Position numbers and translations under genes: made by a program. DNA of 5,943 nucleotides. Origin: Deltaproteobacteria bacterium (GTDB lineage Bacteria; Desulfobacterota; Desulfobacteria; Desulfobacterales; ETH-SRB1). Of the stretch, positions 1 through 5,827 are shown in pieces. The DNA lies in contig DAOUSD010000130.1 of assembly GCA_030627405.1 (NCBI GenBank), positions 1 to 5,943 of the forward strand, read 5' to 3'. The first letter of the stretch is position 1; each line of letters begins with the position of its first letter. The notes below the pieces were generated by a model. It was not told the origin of the DNA, made no database searches, and worked only from the letters and a program-made list of their open reading frames with translations.

Positions 1-39
1 CTCATTGACCTGTTGATTAAGTTCTCTAAAATCTCTCAT
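1..39 (-). CDS. Four-helix-bundle (S23/IVP-type) protein start, partial and possibly aberrant
   Basis: The 5' end of a minus-strand reading frame runs off the left edge. It reads MRDFREL then NQQVNE. The first seven residues and the whole upstream leader match the plus-strand gene at the right edge exactly. MRDFREL is the typical opening of the four-helix-bundle proteins related to the 23S rRNA intervening-sequence protein and to Avd. From the eighth codon the sequence is unlike the right copy (KVWEKAHR), so this is either a diverged family member, an internally deleted copy, or a fragment joined to other DNA. An ATG two codons upstream (43-45) is in frame. The one at 37-39 is preferred because an AGGG sits six bases before it and because family members usually begin MRDF. 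Only 13 codons are visible, so function cannot be judged; the cellular role of the family is not well established. Confidence 0.45.
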   Translation of the reverse strand, partial: MRDFRELNQQVNE

Positions 40-98
40 TTCCATCCCTTTTCAATGCTAACGGCTAAACGCTAATGGCTAACCGCACAGGTTGAAAT
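17..98. repeat. Left arm of an 82-bp perfect inverted repeat
   Basis: Compared by eye base by base, this stretch is the exact reverse complement of 5828-5909. It includes the leader, ribosome-binding region and first codons of a four-helix-bundle gene, plus a four-unit heptamer array. The two arms face inward around nif3, the tRNA, rpoD and dnaG. Sequence on either side of the arms is unrelated. Confidence 0.95.
57..84. repeat. Four-unit heptamer array GCTAANN (TTAGC type)
   Basis: Four consecutive 7-bp units read GCTAACG, GCTAAAC, GCTAATG and GCTAACC on the plus strand. The first five bases are constant and the last two vary. The array lies in the leader of the minus-strand four-helix-bundle start, about 12 bases before the upstream ATG. 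The same array recurs inverted at 5842-5869. Confidence 0.85.
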
Positions 99-132
99 AT
101 TTCATAGTTCATTGAAAAAAGTGCGAGCTGTA

Positions 133-155
133 AACCAACCGACAACCGTGAACCG
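133..155. repeat. GGTT-type heptamer repeats just after nif3
   Basis: On the minus strand GGTT recurs at steps of 7, 7 and 4 bases (plus-strand AACC at 133, 137, 144 and 151). The array begins immediately after the nif3 stop codon. The stretch 144-163, which includes that stop, matches 3310-3329 upstream of rpoD at 17 of 20 positions. No convincing intrinsic terminator for nif3 is seen between here and position 40. Confidence 0.7.
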
Positions 156-1274
156 TTACAAAATAACAAACGGATCTTTTTCAAGTTTACATGCCTCAAC
201 TTTTACATCAAACTCACTTTCAACAAGAACTTTTTGGAGACGTTCTGCCAGCACTTCAACTATTAAATGCTCAGATGCAAAATGTCCTATATCAATCAGG
301 CCCAGATTTGCGGCCTCGACAGCCCTTGCATCATGATAACGCAAATCTCCGCTTATATAAACTTGGGATCCGGATGAAAAAAAGTTATTCATCAGGCTTG
401 ACCCGCTGCCGGTGCACACAGATACAGACTTAAAGGGCAGATCCGGTTTTCCGGCGATTTTTACTGATTTTAGTTTAAGTATTTTTTTAATTTCCAATGC
501 AAAATCAGCAAGCTTTTTTTTCTCATCAAGTTCTCCAATACGACCAATGCCCTGAGCATTCTCTTGAGTTATAAGCGGATAAATATCATATGCCATCAGC
601 TCATAAGGGTGATCTTTTTTCACATGCCGGATAACGCTTTTGAGATCACTTTTTTGTACAATGGCTTCTATTCTTATCTCATCTGTCTGAGTAATCTTCC
701 CTGGTTTGCCGATAAATGGATTTGCCTGAGAGCCCGGCCTGAAAGTACCTTTTCCTTTATTCCTGAAAGAGCAGCATGAATAATTTCCAATTTCTCCTGC
801 GCTGGTTTCAAAAAGTAAGTCTAAAACTTTTTGCTCATACTCAACAGGCACGTAAAATACAAGCTTGTATTTTTCTGCCTCCCTGACCTTTCCCAGAACC
901 TTCAGATTCTTTAAACCGATACGTTTTGCGATAACATCGTTTATGCCATCTTTTGCGCTGTCGAGGTTGGTATGTGCTGAAAATATACCTGTGCGGTGCC
1001 TGACAGCCATATTGATCACATAACCAACAGGAGTGCTGAAATCAATGGATTTTAAAGGACGAAATATCAGTGGATGATGTGCGATGATCAGGTCAACATC
1101 CTTGCCGCAGGCAGCCTCAACAACATCGGGAGCAGGATCCAAAGCAATCCAGACTTTTTTTACCGGCCAGTCATTTTGCCCGACCTGTAATCCGACATTA
1201 TCCCATTCTTCAGCAAGATGGAGGGGTGCAAAGCTTTCCATCATCTTAATTATATCATATATTTTTGCAATCAT
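156..1274 (-). CDS. Nif3-like dinuclear metal center protein (YqfO type with PII-like insert)
   Basis: This encodes 372 residues of the Nif3/DUF34 family, conserved cytosolic proteins that bind two metal ions. The precise reaction is not settled; links to GTP cyclohydrolase I type 2 and to metal handling have been proposed. The N-terminal half opens MIAKIYDIIK and has the hallmark AEEWDNVGLQVG. Metal-ligand candidates are His66-His67 (IIAHHPLIF), His101 and Asp105 (SAHTNLDSAKDG), and His331 and Glu335 near the C-terminus (DIGHFASEH). Residues about 135-233 form the extra PII/CutA-like domain of the longer YqfO-type members, so the length is normal. The frame is open upstream to a GTG at 1359-1361, but that would lie inside the tRNA and terminator. 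The ATG at 1272-1274 gives the family-like start, though its ribosome-binding site is weak. The gene begins only 11 bases after a strong terminator, so it probably depends on read-through. Confidence 0.93.
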   Translation of the reverse strand: MIAKIYDIIKMMESFAPLHLAEEWDNVGLQVGQNDWPVKKVWIALDPAPDVVEAACGKDVDLIIAHHPLIFRPLKSIDFSTPVGYVINMAVRHRTGIFSAHTNLDSAKDGINDVIAKRIGLKNLKVLGKVREAEKYKLVFYVPVEYEQKVLDLLFETSAGEIGNYSCCSFRNKGKGTFRPGSQANPFIGKPGKITQTDEIRIEAIVQKSDLKSVIRHVKKDHPYELMAYDIYPLITQENAQGIGRIGELDEKKKLADFALEIKKILKLKSVKIAGKPDLPFKSVSVCTGSGSSLMNNFFSSGSQVYISGDLRYHDARAVEAANLGLIDIGHFASEHLIVEVLAERLQKVLVESEFDVKVEACKLEKDPFVIL

Positions 1275-1285
1275 TTCTAAATCAC

Positions 1286-1315
1286 AAAAAAGGCGTGGTT
1301 CTTTACAACCACGCC
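1286..1315 (-). terminator. Intrinsic terminator after the tRNA
   Basis: Read on the minus strand, GGCGTGGTT, a six-base loop GTAAAG and AACCACGCC form a perfect 9-bp GC-rich stem followed by six T. It lies 37 bases after the tRNA 3' end and ends 11 bases before the nif3 start codon. It should end transcripts from the tRNA and from rpoD, and would limit transcription into nif3. Confidence 0.9.
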
Positions 1316-1352
1316 CTAAGGGTTCGCTCAAAAAAACCTTGGTCTCAAGAAA

Positions 1353-1425
1353 TGGGCCCACCTGGATTCGAACCAGGGACCGACCGGTTATGAGCCGGTG
1401 GCTCTGCCAGCTGAGCTATGGGCCC
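1353..1425 (-). tRNA. tRNA with CAU anticodon (Ile2 or elongator Met)
   Basis: A complete 73-nt cloverleaf is visible: acceptor stem GGGCCCA/TGGGCCC, D-arm with GCTC/GAGC, anticodon stem ACCGG/CCGGT with loop CTCATAA, five-base variable loop, and T-arm CCTGG-TTCGAAT-CCAGG. The discriminator is A and no CCA is encoded. The first acceptor pair is G-C, so this is not initiator tRNA, which has an unpaired position 1. CAU can mean elongator Met or, after lysidine modification by TilS, Ile reading AUA. The acceptor pairs C4-G69 and C5-G68 are those of E. coli tRNA-Ile2 rather than its elongator Met (U4-A69, A5-U68), which leans towards Ile2. This cannot be settled without the genome's other CAU tRNAs. 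Confidence 0.95.
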
Positions 1426-1440
1426 GTAAGTTTGATTTAG

Positions 1441-1469
1441 GTACTAACTTTATGTAAACTTTTTGTCAA
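1441..1469 (-). promoter_or_regulatory. Possible sigma-70 promoter for the tRNA
   Basis: On the minus strand a perfect TTGACA (1464-1469) is followed after 17 bases by TAGTAC (1441-1446), a weak -10. The -35 begins three bases after the rpoD stop codon and the -10 lies 15 bases before the mature tRNA 5' end. This would let the tRNA be made independently of rpoD mRNA. The -10 matches only half of consensus. Confidence 0.45.
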
Positions 1470-1472
1470 GTA

Positions 1473-3239
1473 TTAGGTTTCGATAAAACTTTTCAATTTA
1501 CGGCTTCTAGTTGGATGCCTTAGTTTTCTCAAAGCTTTTGCCTCTATCTGCCTGATTCTTTCTCGTGTTACCGCAAAATCCTGCCCAACCTCCTCAAGGG
1601 TATGATCTGCTTTTTCGCCGATTCCGAATCGCATGCGCAAAACCTTTTCTTCCCGCGGAGTTAATGTTGCAAGTACCTTTCTTGTCTGCTCCGCAAGATT
1701 CAGACTTACGGTGGCATCGGAAGGAAGCATGAACTTTTTGTCTTCAATAAAATCACCGAGATGGCTGTCCTCTTCTTCGCCGATAGGTGTCTCCAGTGAG
1801 ATAGGTTCTCGTGCAATTTTTAATACCTTGCGAACCTTATCAATAGGTATTTCCATTTTATTTGCTATCTCCTCAGGTTTAGGCTCACGCCCAAGCTCCT
1901 GCACCAAATATCTGGATGTACGGATCAGTTTATTAATAGTCTCTATCATATGGACTGGAATTCGAATAGTCCTTGCCTGATCGGCAATTGCCCTTGTTAT
2001 AGCCTGCCGTATCCACCATGTTGCATATGTACTGAATTTATAACCACGGCGATACTCAAATTTATCCACAGCCTTCATAAGGCCGATATTACCTTCCTGA
2101 ATCAGATCAAGGAACTGAAGTCCTCTATTAGTATATTTTTTTGCAATGCTGACAACCAGCCGCAGATTCGCCCTGGTTAACTCACTCTTGGCTGCTTTAG
2201 CTATAGCACGTCCTTCATCAACACTTGATATAATTTTTTTTAGACTCCGGCCGTTAGCCTTTATGGCATATTCTCTTTCTTTTATCTTTTCGTGGATATT
2301 CTTAAGTTGCGTATATAGTAAGGTTCTCTCATCTATAGTCAAATCATAACTGCGGTTAATCCATTCAACAAATTTTTTCTTTGTCTTTAAATTAACGCAA
2401 AATTCAGCAACTGACACGTTAACTGTATCTGCATATATAGAAATCATTTTGCTCATGGAATCGAACCATTCTATCTGGCCTCTTATAATATTTTCAATCT
2501 TATCTATTACTTTTCCTTCAAAACGCCAATTTTTTAACAGGTCGAATATTTTATTACTCCTGCGAGTTATACGACTTTTAATGAGACGCTGTTCAGACAG
2601 TAGTAATTTTGATGAAAACAGTTTTTCCCTATATGCTTTATTTTCTTCGTCAATCTTTTCAATCAAACTAATGGTGCTTAAAAACTTCTCAATCTGTATT
2701 ACCTCATCAACATATGCATCTCCTTCGTCAACATCTCTTAGCACATGTTTTAGACGAAGCTTACCGCCTTCAATATGTTTCCCTAAGTCTAAAATACATT
2801 CAACTCCTGTCATGGTATCTATAAGCGACCTTAAAACAGCCTGTTCGCCGGCCTCAATTTTCTTGGCTATTTCGACCTCTCCTTCTCTGCTTAAGAGAGT
2901 CACAAGCCCCATCTCACGTAAATACATCTTAACAGGATCGGTTACTGTACCAAAATCATCAGAAGAAACAGTCTTGGTTTTATTGAATTTTTCTTTTGAC
3001 TCTACCTGGTTATCCGCCACCTTGCATTTCTTTTCATCCACGATTTCAATATCAAGATCGTCAAACAACATTAGTGTTTCATCAAATTGATCAGAAGATA
3101 ACATATCTTCGGGAAACACCTTGTTAATCTCGTCATAAGTTAAAGAACCTTGCTTTTTACCTTTTACAATCAGTTTGTTCAATGCTTGTTTATTGACCTT
3201 TTTCGCATTTTTCCGTTTTGCAGCGGATTTAGTTGCCAT
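1473..3239 (-). CDS. rpoD: RNA polymerase primary sigma factor RpoD (sigma-70)
   Basis: This is a 588-residue primary (group 1) sigma factor, which directs core RNA polymerase to housekeeping promoters. Region 1.1 lies at about residues 18-75. Region 1.2 is at 101-133 (DPVKMYLREMG). A non-conserved region of about 200 residues follows. Regions 2.1-2.4 are at about 350-430, with NLRLVVSIAKKY, FLDLIQEGNIGLMKAVDKFEY and the -10 melting and recognition segment YKFSTYATWWIRQAITRAI. Region 3 covers about 430-515. Region 4 is at 525-585, with LTPREEKVLRMRFG and the -35-reading helix-turn-helix TLEEVGQDFAVTRERIRQIE. Length and domain order are normal. The ATG follows a consensus AGGAGG with a 9-base spacer. 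It lies downstream of dnaG, as in the macromolecular-synthesis operon, but the spacer is crowded with repeats. The tRNA follows 47 bases after its stop. Confidence 0.98.
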   Translation of the reverse strand: MATKSAAKRKNAKKVNKQALNKLIVKGKKQGSLTYDEINKVFPEDMLSSDQFDETLMLFDDLDIEIVDEKKCKVADNQVESKEKFNKTKTVSSDDFGTVTDPVKMYLREMGLVTLLSREGEVEIAKKIEAGEQAVLRSLIDTMTGVECILDLGKHIEGGKLRLKHVLRDVDEGDAYVDEVIQIEKFLSTISLIEKIDEENKAYREKLFSSKLLLSEQRLIKSRITRRSNKIFDLLKNWRFEGKVIDKIENIIRGQIEWFDSMSKMISIYADTVNVSVAEFCVNLKTKKKFVEWINRSYDLTIDERTLLYTQLKNIHEKIKEREYAIKANGRSLKKIISSVDEGRAIAKAAKSELTRANLRLVVSIAKKYTNRGLQFLDLIQEGNIGLMKAVDKFEYRRGYKFSTYATWWIRQAITRAIADQARTIRIPVHMIETINKLIRTSRYLVQELGREPKPEEIANKMEIPIDKVRKVLKIAREPISLETPIGEEEDSHLGDFIEDKKFMLPSDATVSLNLAEQTRKVLATLTPREEKVLRMRFGIGEKADHTLEEVGQDFAVTRERIRQIEAKALRKLRHPTRSRKLKSFIET

Positions 3240-3248
3240 ATATTTCAG

Positions 3249-3254
3249 CCTCCT
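3249..3254 (-). promoter_or_regulatory. Ribosome-binding site of rpoD
   Basis: A perfect AGGAGG on the minus strand sits 9 bases before the rpoD ATG. It fixes the rpoD start and shows that the repeat cluster ends just upstream without damaging the translation signal. Confidence 0.9.
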
Positions 3255-3269
3255 AATTGTAACTACTCA

Positions 3270-3298
3270 GGTTGTCAGGTTCACGGTTCACGGTTGCC
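3270..3298. repeat. GGTT-type heptamer repeats upstream of rpoD
   Basis: On the plus strand GGTT recurs at 3270, 3278, 3285 and 3292 (steps 8, 7, 7), with units such as GGTTCAC, GGTTCAC and GGTTGCC. This is the same unit family as the repeats after nif3. It lies 31 bases from the rpoD start codon, within the dnaG-rpoD spacer. Confidence 0.75.
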
Positions 3299-3309
3299 AA
3301 AACTTTGTA

Positions 3310-3329
3310 AGCCGTGAACGGCTACAAAA
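3310..3329. repeat. Short palindromic repeat related to the nif3 end
   Basis: AGCCGT-GA-ACGGCT is a palindrome with 6-bp arms, followed by ACAAAA. The 20 bases match 144-163 at 17 positions, the copy that overlaps the nif3 stop codon. It lies between the GGTT heptamers and the 178-bp palindromic element. Confidence 0.6.
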
Positions 3330-3340
3330 CTATTAGCTTA

Positions 3341-3518
3341 GGATTCACTCAAAAATAACTTCACATTTTCGCATCTCAGCTTCAGACTATTTTTGGCAGA
3401 TCTTCAATCGCAAAAACCTCGGAATAGCTCGCTATTACTCGTATTTTGCTCAATCAGATCGACAAAACCCAACCTAAATCTTAGCGCCAATTCTGCGAAC
3501 TTATTTTTGAGTAAACCC
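3341..3518. mobile_element. 178-bp palindromic MITE-like element inserted in the end of dnaG
   Basis: The ends form imperfect inverted repeats with the consensus ACTCAAAAATAAsTTCrCA (3347-3365 and 3494-3512), extending outward as GGRTTY. TTA flanks both sides (3338-3340 and 3519-3521), consistent with a target-site duplication. The interior is also palindromic about the exact centre of the element: AATAGC/GCTATT (3423-3436), GCAAAA/TTTTGC (3410-3449) and GATCT/AGATC (3399-3460) pair without gaps. There is no coding capacity, so it would be a non-autonomous element moved by a transposase elsewhere. Its right end supplies the last codons and stop of dnaG, and the rest fills the dnaG-rpoD spacer. 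Confidence 0.75.
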
Positions 3519-5355
3519 TTAATTTTGTGCCTTTACTAACCTGAATTTGCTTTTCCTTTAACAATTCTGAAAGCAGCTCATGGTCGTTACACTCCTCTGC
3601 TGCCTTTATCTTCTGCAACAAAGTCTTTTTTTGACGCTTTCGGAATAACTCAAATTGCGATAACAACTTGAGACAGCCTTCACGGCCCCACTTATCTTCA
3701 CCAATAGACAACGGGGCAACAGACAACGAGGCAACAATACTTCTTTTTTCCCTGTCGTCAATGCTGTTAATGATATCAGATACCATTCCGTTGCCCCGGG
3801 TGCTCACATCATGCAACTCATCCCGAACCTCCTCATGTTCTCCCTGCTTCAGAACTAGTTGACCAATTAGCTTTAAAGATTCATCTTCGAAATGATCGAG
3901 TATATTACGCGAAATAATTTCAGGTAATATTTCGGGGAATTGAAGCATCATTGCAATAATCTTTCTTTCGAGCCTGTCCCCCTTTAACGTAAGATTTCTA
4001 TCCGGCATCTTACCTGACAGCTCTTTGTTTGCCTTGATGCTTTTATTGCCGGACAGCGTTCTCACCTTTTCCAGAATTGCCGGTTCATCAATTCCTATAA
4101 TTTCTGCGAGCTCCTTGATATATAAAGATCTTTTAACACTATCATTAATATGAGCCAGGGGATGTTTCAAATCCGATATGATACGAATTTTTCCTTCAAT
4201 GGAAAGACCATGCTTTTTTACAGCGGACTCAATAAGAAAAAGAATTATACTTTTAGCCTTTAAAGCCTCATTCATAAAAGATTCATATCCAAATTTAAAA
4301 AGATATGAGTCAGGATCATATCCTTCGGGTAACACGAGAATTTGTGCATTAACATATGCTTTATCAAACACCTTTATACTTCGTTCCGCTGCCTTAATGC
4401 CGGCTTCATCAGAATCATAAACCAGGATAAATCCGCCGTTTTTACCAACAAATCCTCTAAGAAGCTGAACATGCTCCTGAGTTAAAGAAGTACCCAGTGT
4501 TGCTACGGAATTCAGAATTCCATGCTGATGTAATGCTAACAGATCAAAATATCCTTCGACAATGTAAACCGTTTCACTTGCCCGGCAGTGCTCTTTTGCA
4601 ATGTGCAATCCATAAAGAGATCGGCTCTTGTTGTAAACAGATGTCTCGGGAGAATTCAGGTATTTGGGCAGGGAATCATCCATTACACGCCCCCCAAAAC
4701 CTATCACCTGCTTACTTACATCGAAAATTGGAAATATTATACGATCTCTGAAACGATCATAAAAGCCGCTTTTACTCTTCCTTTTGATAATCAGCCCGGA
4801 TTTTTCAACAAGCTCATGTGATATGTTTTTTTTTGAAAAATAATTTATAAGATTATCCCAACCTGAAGGAGCAAATCCCAGGTTAAATTTAGTGATAGTC
4901 TCTTTTTCAATCTCACGTTTTTTAAGATATTCTAACGCAATTTTTCCTATAGTATCACTTAAAAGGCTATGTTTAAAACAATCCATTGCCTGTTTATTTG
5001 TAGCAAGCAAGCTTTCTCTTTCGGAAATCCGCCTTTTTTGCTCCGGCGACATTGTCTGAGCCGGAATCTCAACGCCATATCTATCGGCAAGCATTTTTGC
5101 CGTCTCAAAAAATGAAAGACCATCATGCTTCATCAAAAAATTAAATACATTTCCACCGGTTCCACAGCCAAAACAATAGAATATTTGTTTCTCGGGACTT
5201 ACAGTAAAGGACGGTGTTTTTTCGGTATGAAATGGACAAAGGCCTACATAGTTTCTTCCAACTTTTTTCAGAAGAACTATATCTGAAATGATATCTACAA
5301 TATCAACGATATTTTTAATTTCTGAAATCTTATCTTCAGGGATAAAAACTGCCAA
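3481..5355 (-). CDS. dnaG: DNA primase DnaG
   Basis: DnaG makes the short RNA primers for DNA replication and binds the replicative helicase DnaB through its C-terminus. From this start it has 624 residues. The CHC2 zinc finger has Cys40, His43, Cys61 and Cys64 (CPFH, 17 residues, CFGC). The catalytic core carries YDRFRDRIIFPI and IGFGGRVM. The TOPRIM segment has VEGYFDLLAL (Glu267) and LVYDSDEAG (Asp314 and Asp316). A helicase-binding region covers about residues 460-605. An upstream ATG (5368-5370) adds MGVFL but lacks a ribosome-binding site. The TTG at 5353-5355 has GGGGGTG six bases before it and gives the family-like start (M)AVFIPEDKISEIK. The last 12 residues (RVYSKISSQNWR) are encoded by the 178-bp palindromic element. 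A 15-bp in-frame duplication occurs at 3706-3735. Confidence 0.97.
   Translation of the reverse strand: MAVFIPEDKISEIKNIVDIVDIISDIVLLKKVGRNYVGLCPFHTEKTPSFTVSPEKQIFYCFGCGTGGNVFNFLMKHDGLSFFETAKMLADRYGVEIPAQTMSPEQKRRISERESLLATNKQAMDCFKHSLLSDTIGKIALEYLKKREIEKETITKFNLGFAPSGWDNLINYFSKKNISHELVEKSGLIIKRKSKSGFYDRFRDRIIFPIFDVSKQVIGFGGRVMDDSLPKYLNSPETSVYNKSRSLYGLHIAKEHCRASETVYIVEGYFDLLALHQHGILNSVATLGTSLTQEHVQLLRGFVGKNGGFILVYDSDEAGIKAAERSIKVFDKAYVNAQILVLPEGYDPDSYLFKFGYESFMNEALKAKSIILFLIESAVKKHGLSIEGKIRIISDLKHPLAHINDSVKRSLYIKELAEIIGIDEPAILEKVRTLSGNKSIKANKELSGKMPDRNLTLKGDRLERKIIAMMLQFPEILPEIISRNILDHFEDESLKLIGQLVLKQGEHEEVRDELHDVSTRGNGMVSDIINSIDDREKRSIVASLSVAPLSIGEDKWGREGCLKLLSQFELFRKRQKKTLLQKIKAAEECNDHELLSELLKEKQIQVSKGTKLRVYSKISSQNWR
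3706..3735. repeat. 15-bp tandem duplication inside dnaG
   Basis: AGACAACGRGGCAAC occurs twice back to back, differing at one base. In the dnaG frame it encodes VASLS then VAPLS, in the helicase-binding region. Read on the minus strand it contains GTTGCC and GTTGTC steps of 7 and 8 bases, reminiscent of the GGTT heptamers in the spacers. Confidence 0.7.
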
Positions 5356-5361
5356 CAAAAA

Positions 5362-5368
5362 CACCCCC
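5362..5368 (-). promoter_or_regulatory. Shine-Dalgarno-like site deciding the dnaG start
   Basis: GGGGGTG on the minus strand differs from GGAGGTG at one base and lies six bases before the TTG at 5353-5355. It overlaps the upstream ATG, which itself has no purine-rich site before it. This favours the TTG as the true start. Confidence 0.5.
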
Positions 5369-5414
5369 ATAAACTATTGAATAGGGAAAACAAGGTAATA
5401 ACGGCAGGATATTA

Positions 5415-5479
5415 AGGAACGGGGACGAAATAACTTCCCCAACTATGTGCCTACTTGGGGAAGTTATTTCCCCGTTCCT
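5415..5479. repeat. REP-like long hairpin upstream of dnaG
   Basis: AGGAACGGGG and AAATAACTTCCCCAA (5415-5442, with three extra bases ACG between them) pair perfectly with 5455-5479, leaving a 12-base loop. That is a 25-bp stem with one bulge. The GGGGA/TCCCC-rich form resembles repetitive extragenic palindromes that RAYT (IS200/IS605-like) transposases mobilise; this family link is from memory of similar repeats, not a search. It lies 45 bases upstream of the dnaG ATG and would be in its mRNA leader. It has no T-run, so it is not a typical terminator. Confidence 0.75.
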
Positions 5480-5580
5480 AAATGGAATGAAGTTTAGCAA
5501 ACTCCTTTATGTGCTCAAACTGACTTATTTGAAGATCTGAATTGTCAATAAAGAAATGTCTCATGAAAAGCTGAACTTTA

Positions 5581-5742
5581 ACCTGAGTTGAACAATTTTT
5601 TACTCAATCTGCACCAATCTCTTGCGCATCAAGGACTTGCGAAAAGTCTCGACATATCCATTTGGTACGCCTGCGCTTTTCACAAAGCTTGCTGCATCAA
5701 GATCTCAGTACATTTCTTCGCAAAAAATCGCTCAACTCAGGT
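5581..5742. mobile_element. 162-bp palindromic MITE-like element in the dnaG leader
   Basis: The ends are inverted repeats: ACCTGAGTTGA followed by rCrATTTTTTrC on both sides, imperfect at about three positions. TTA flanks both sides (5578-5580 and 5743-5745). Interior arms pair symmetrically, including TTGCGAAAAG with CTTTTCACAA (5637-5646 and 5676-5685), and CTTG..GCA.CAAG near 5621-5633 with 5688-5701. There is no coding capacity. It lies between the likely dnaG promoter and dnaG, so it should be transcribed and fold strongly. Confidence 0.7.
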
Positions 5743-5768
5743 TTAATATCAATAATTTTTAAACTTGT

Positions 5769-5797
5769 AAAATAACTATCGATAATATTTTTGTCAA
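5769..5797 (-). promoter_or_regulatory. Sigma-70 promoter for the dnaG-rpoD operon
   Basis: On the minus strand TTGACA (5792-5797) and TATTTT (5769-5774) are separated by exactly 17 AT-rich bases. Transcription would start near 5762 and run about 400 bases through the 162-bp element and the REP-like hairpin before dnaG. It is the best promoter seen upstream of dnaG and lies 30 bases inside the right inverted-repeat arm. Confidence 0.65.
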
Positions 5798-5827
5798 GGT
5801 ATTTAAAAATAAATTTTAGATTGAATA

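Noticed and set aside
57..84. CRISPR-like repeat array
   Set aside because: Units are 7 bp and contiguous with no spacers, and there are no cas genes.
99..132. T-rich stretch after nif3 as an intrinsic terminator
   Set aside because: A run of six T is present on the minus strand but no stable stem precedes it.
1275..1361. Upstream extension of nif3 to a GTG, adding 29 residues
   Set aside because: The extension would lie across the tRNA 3' end and the intrinsic terminator, and the added residues are not Nif3-like; the ATG at 1272-1274 gives the expected N-terminus.
2449..3090. Open plus-strand frame of 213 codons
   Set aside because: It lies antisense inside rpoD, is low in complexity and rich in Ser, and has no family resemblance; it is a shadow of the real gene.
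3256..3261. TACAAT as a -10 box for a separate rpoD promoter
   Set aside because: No -35 lies at the right distance, and the start point would fall on the ribosome-binding site.
5480..5577. Possible small gene upstream of dnaG, such as the usual rpsU
   Set aside because: No frame on either strand with a start, ribosome-binding site and recognisable product was found; this stretch shows nothing identifiable.
5791..5820. TTGTCA on the plus strand as -35 of a promoter for the four-helix-bundle gene
   Set aside because: No acceptable -10 follows at 16-18 bases; the match is mostly the reverse reading of the minus-strand TTGACA.
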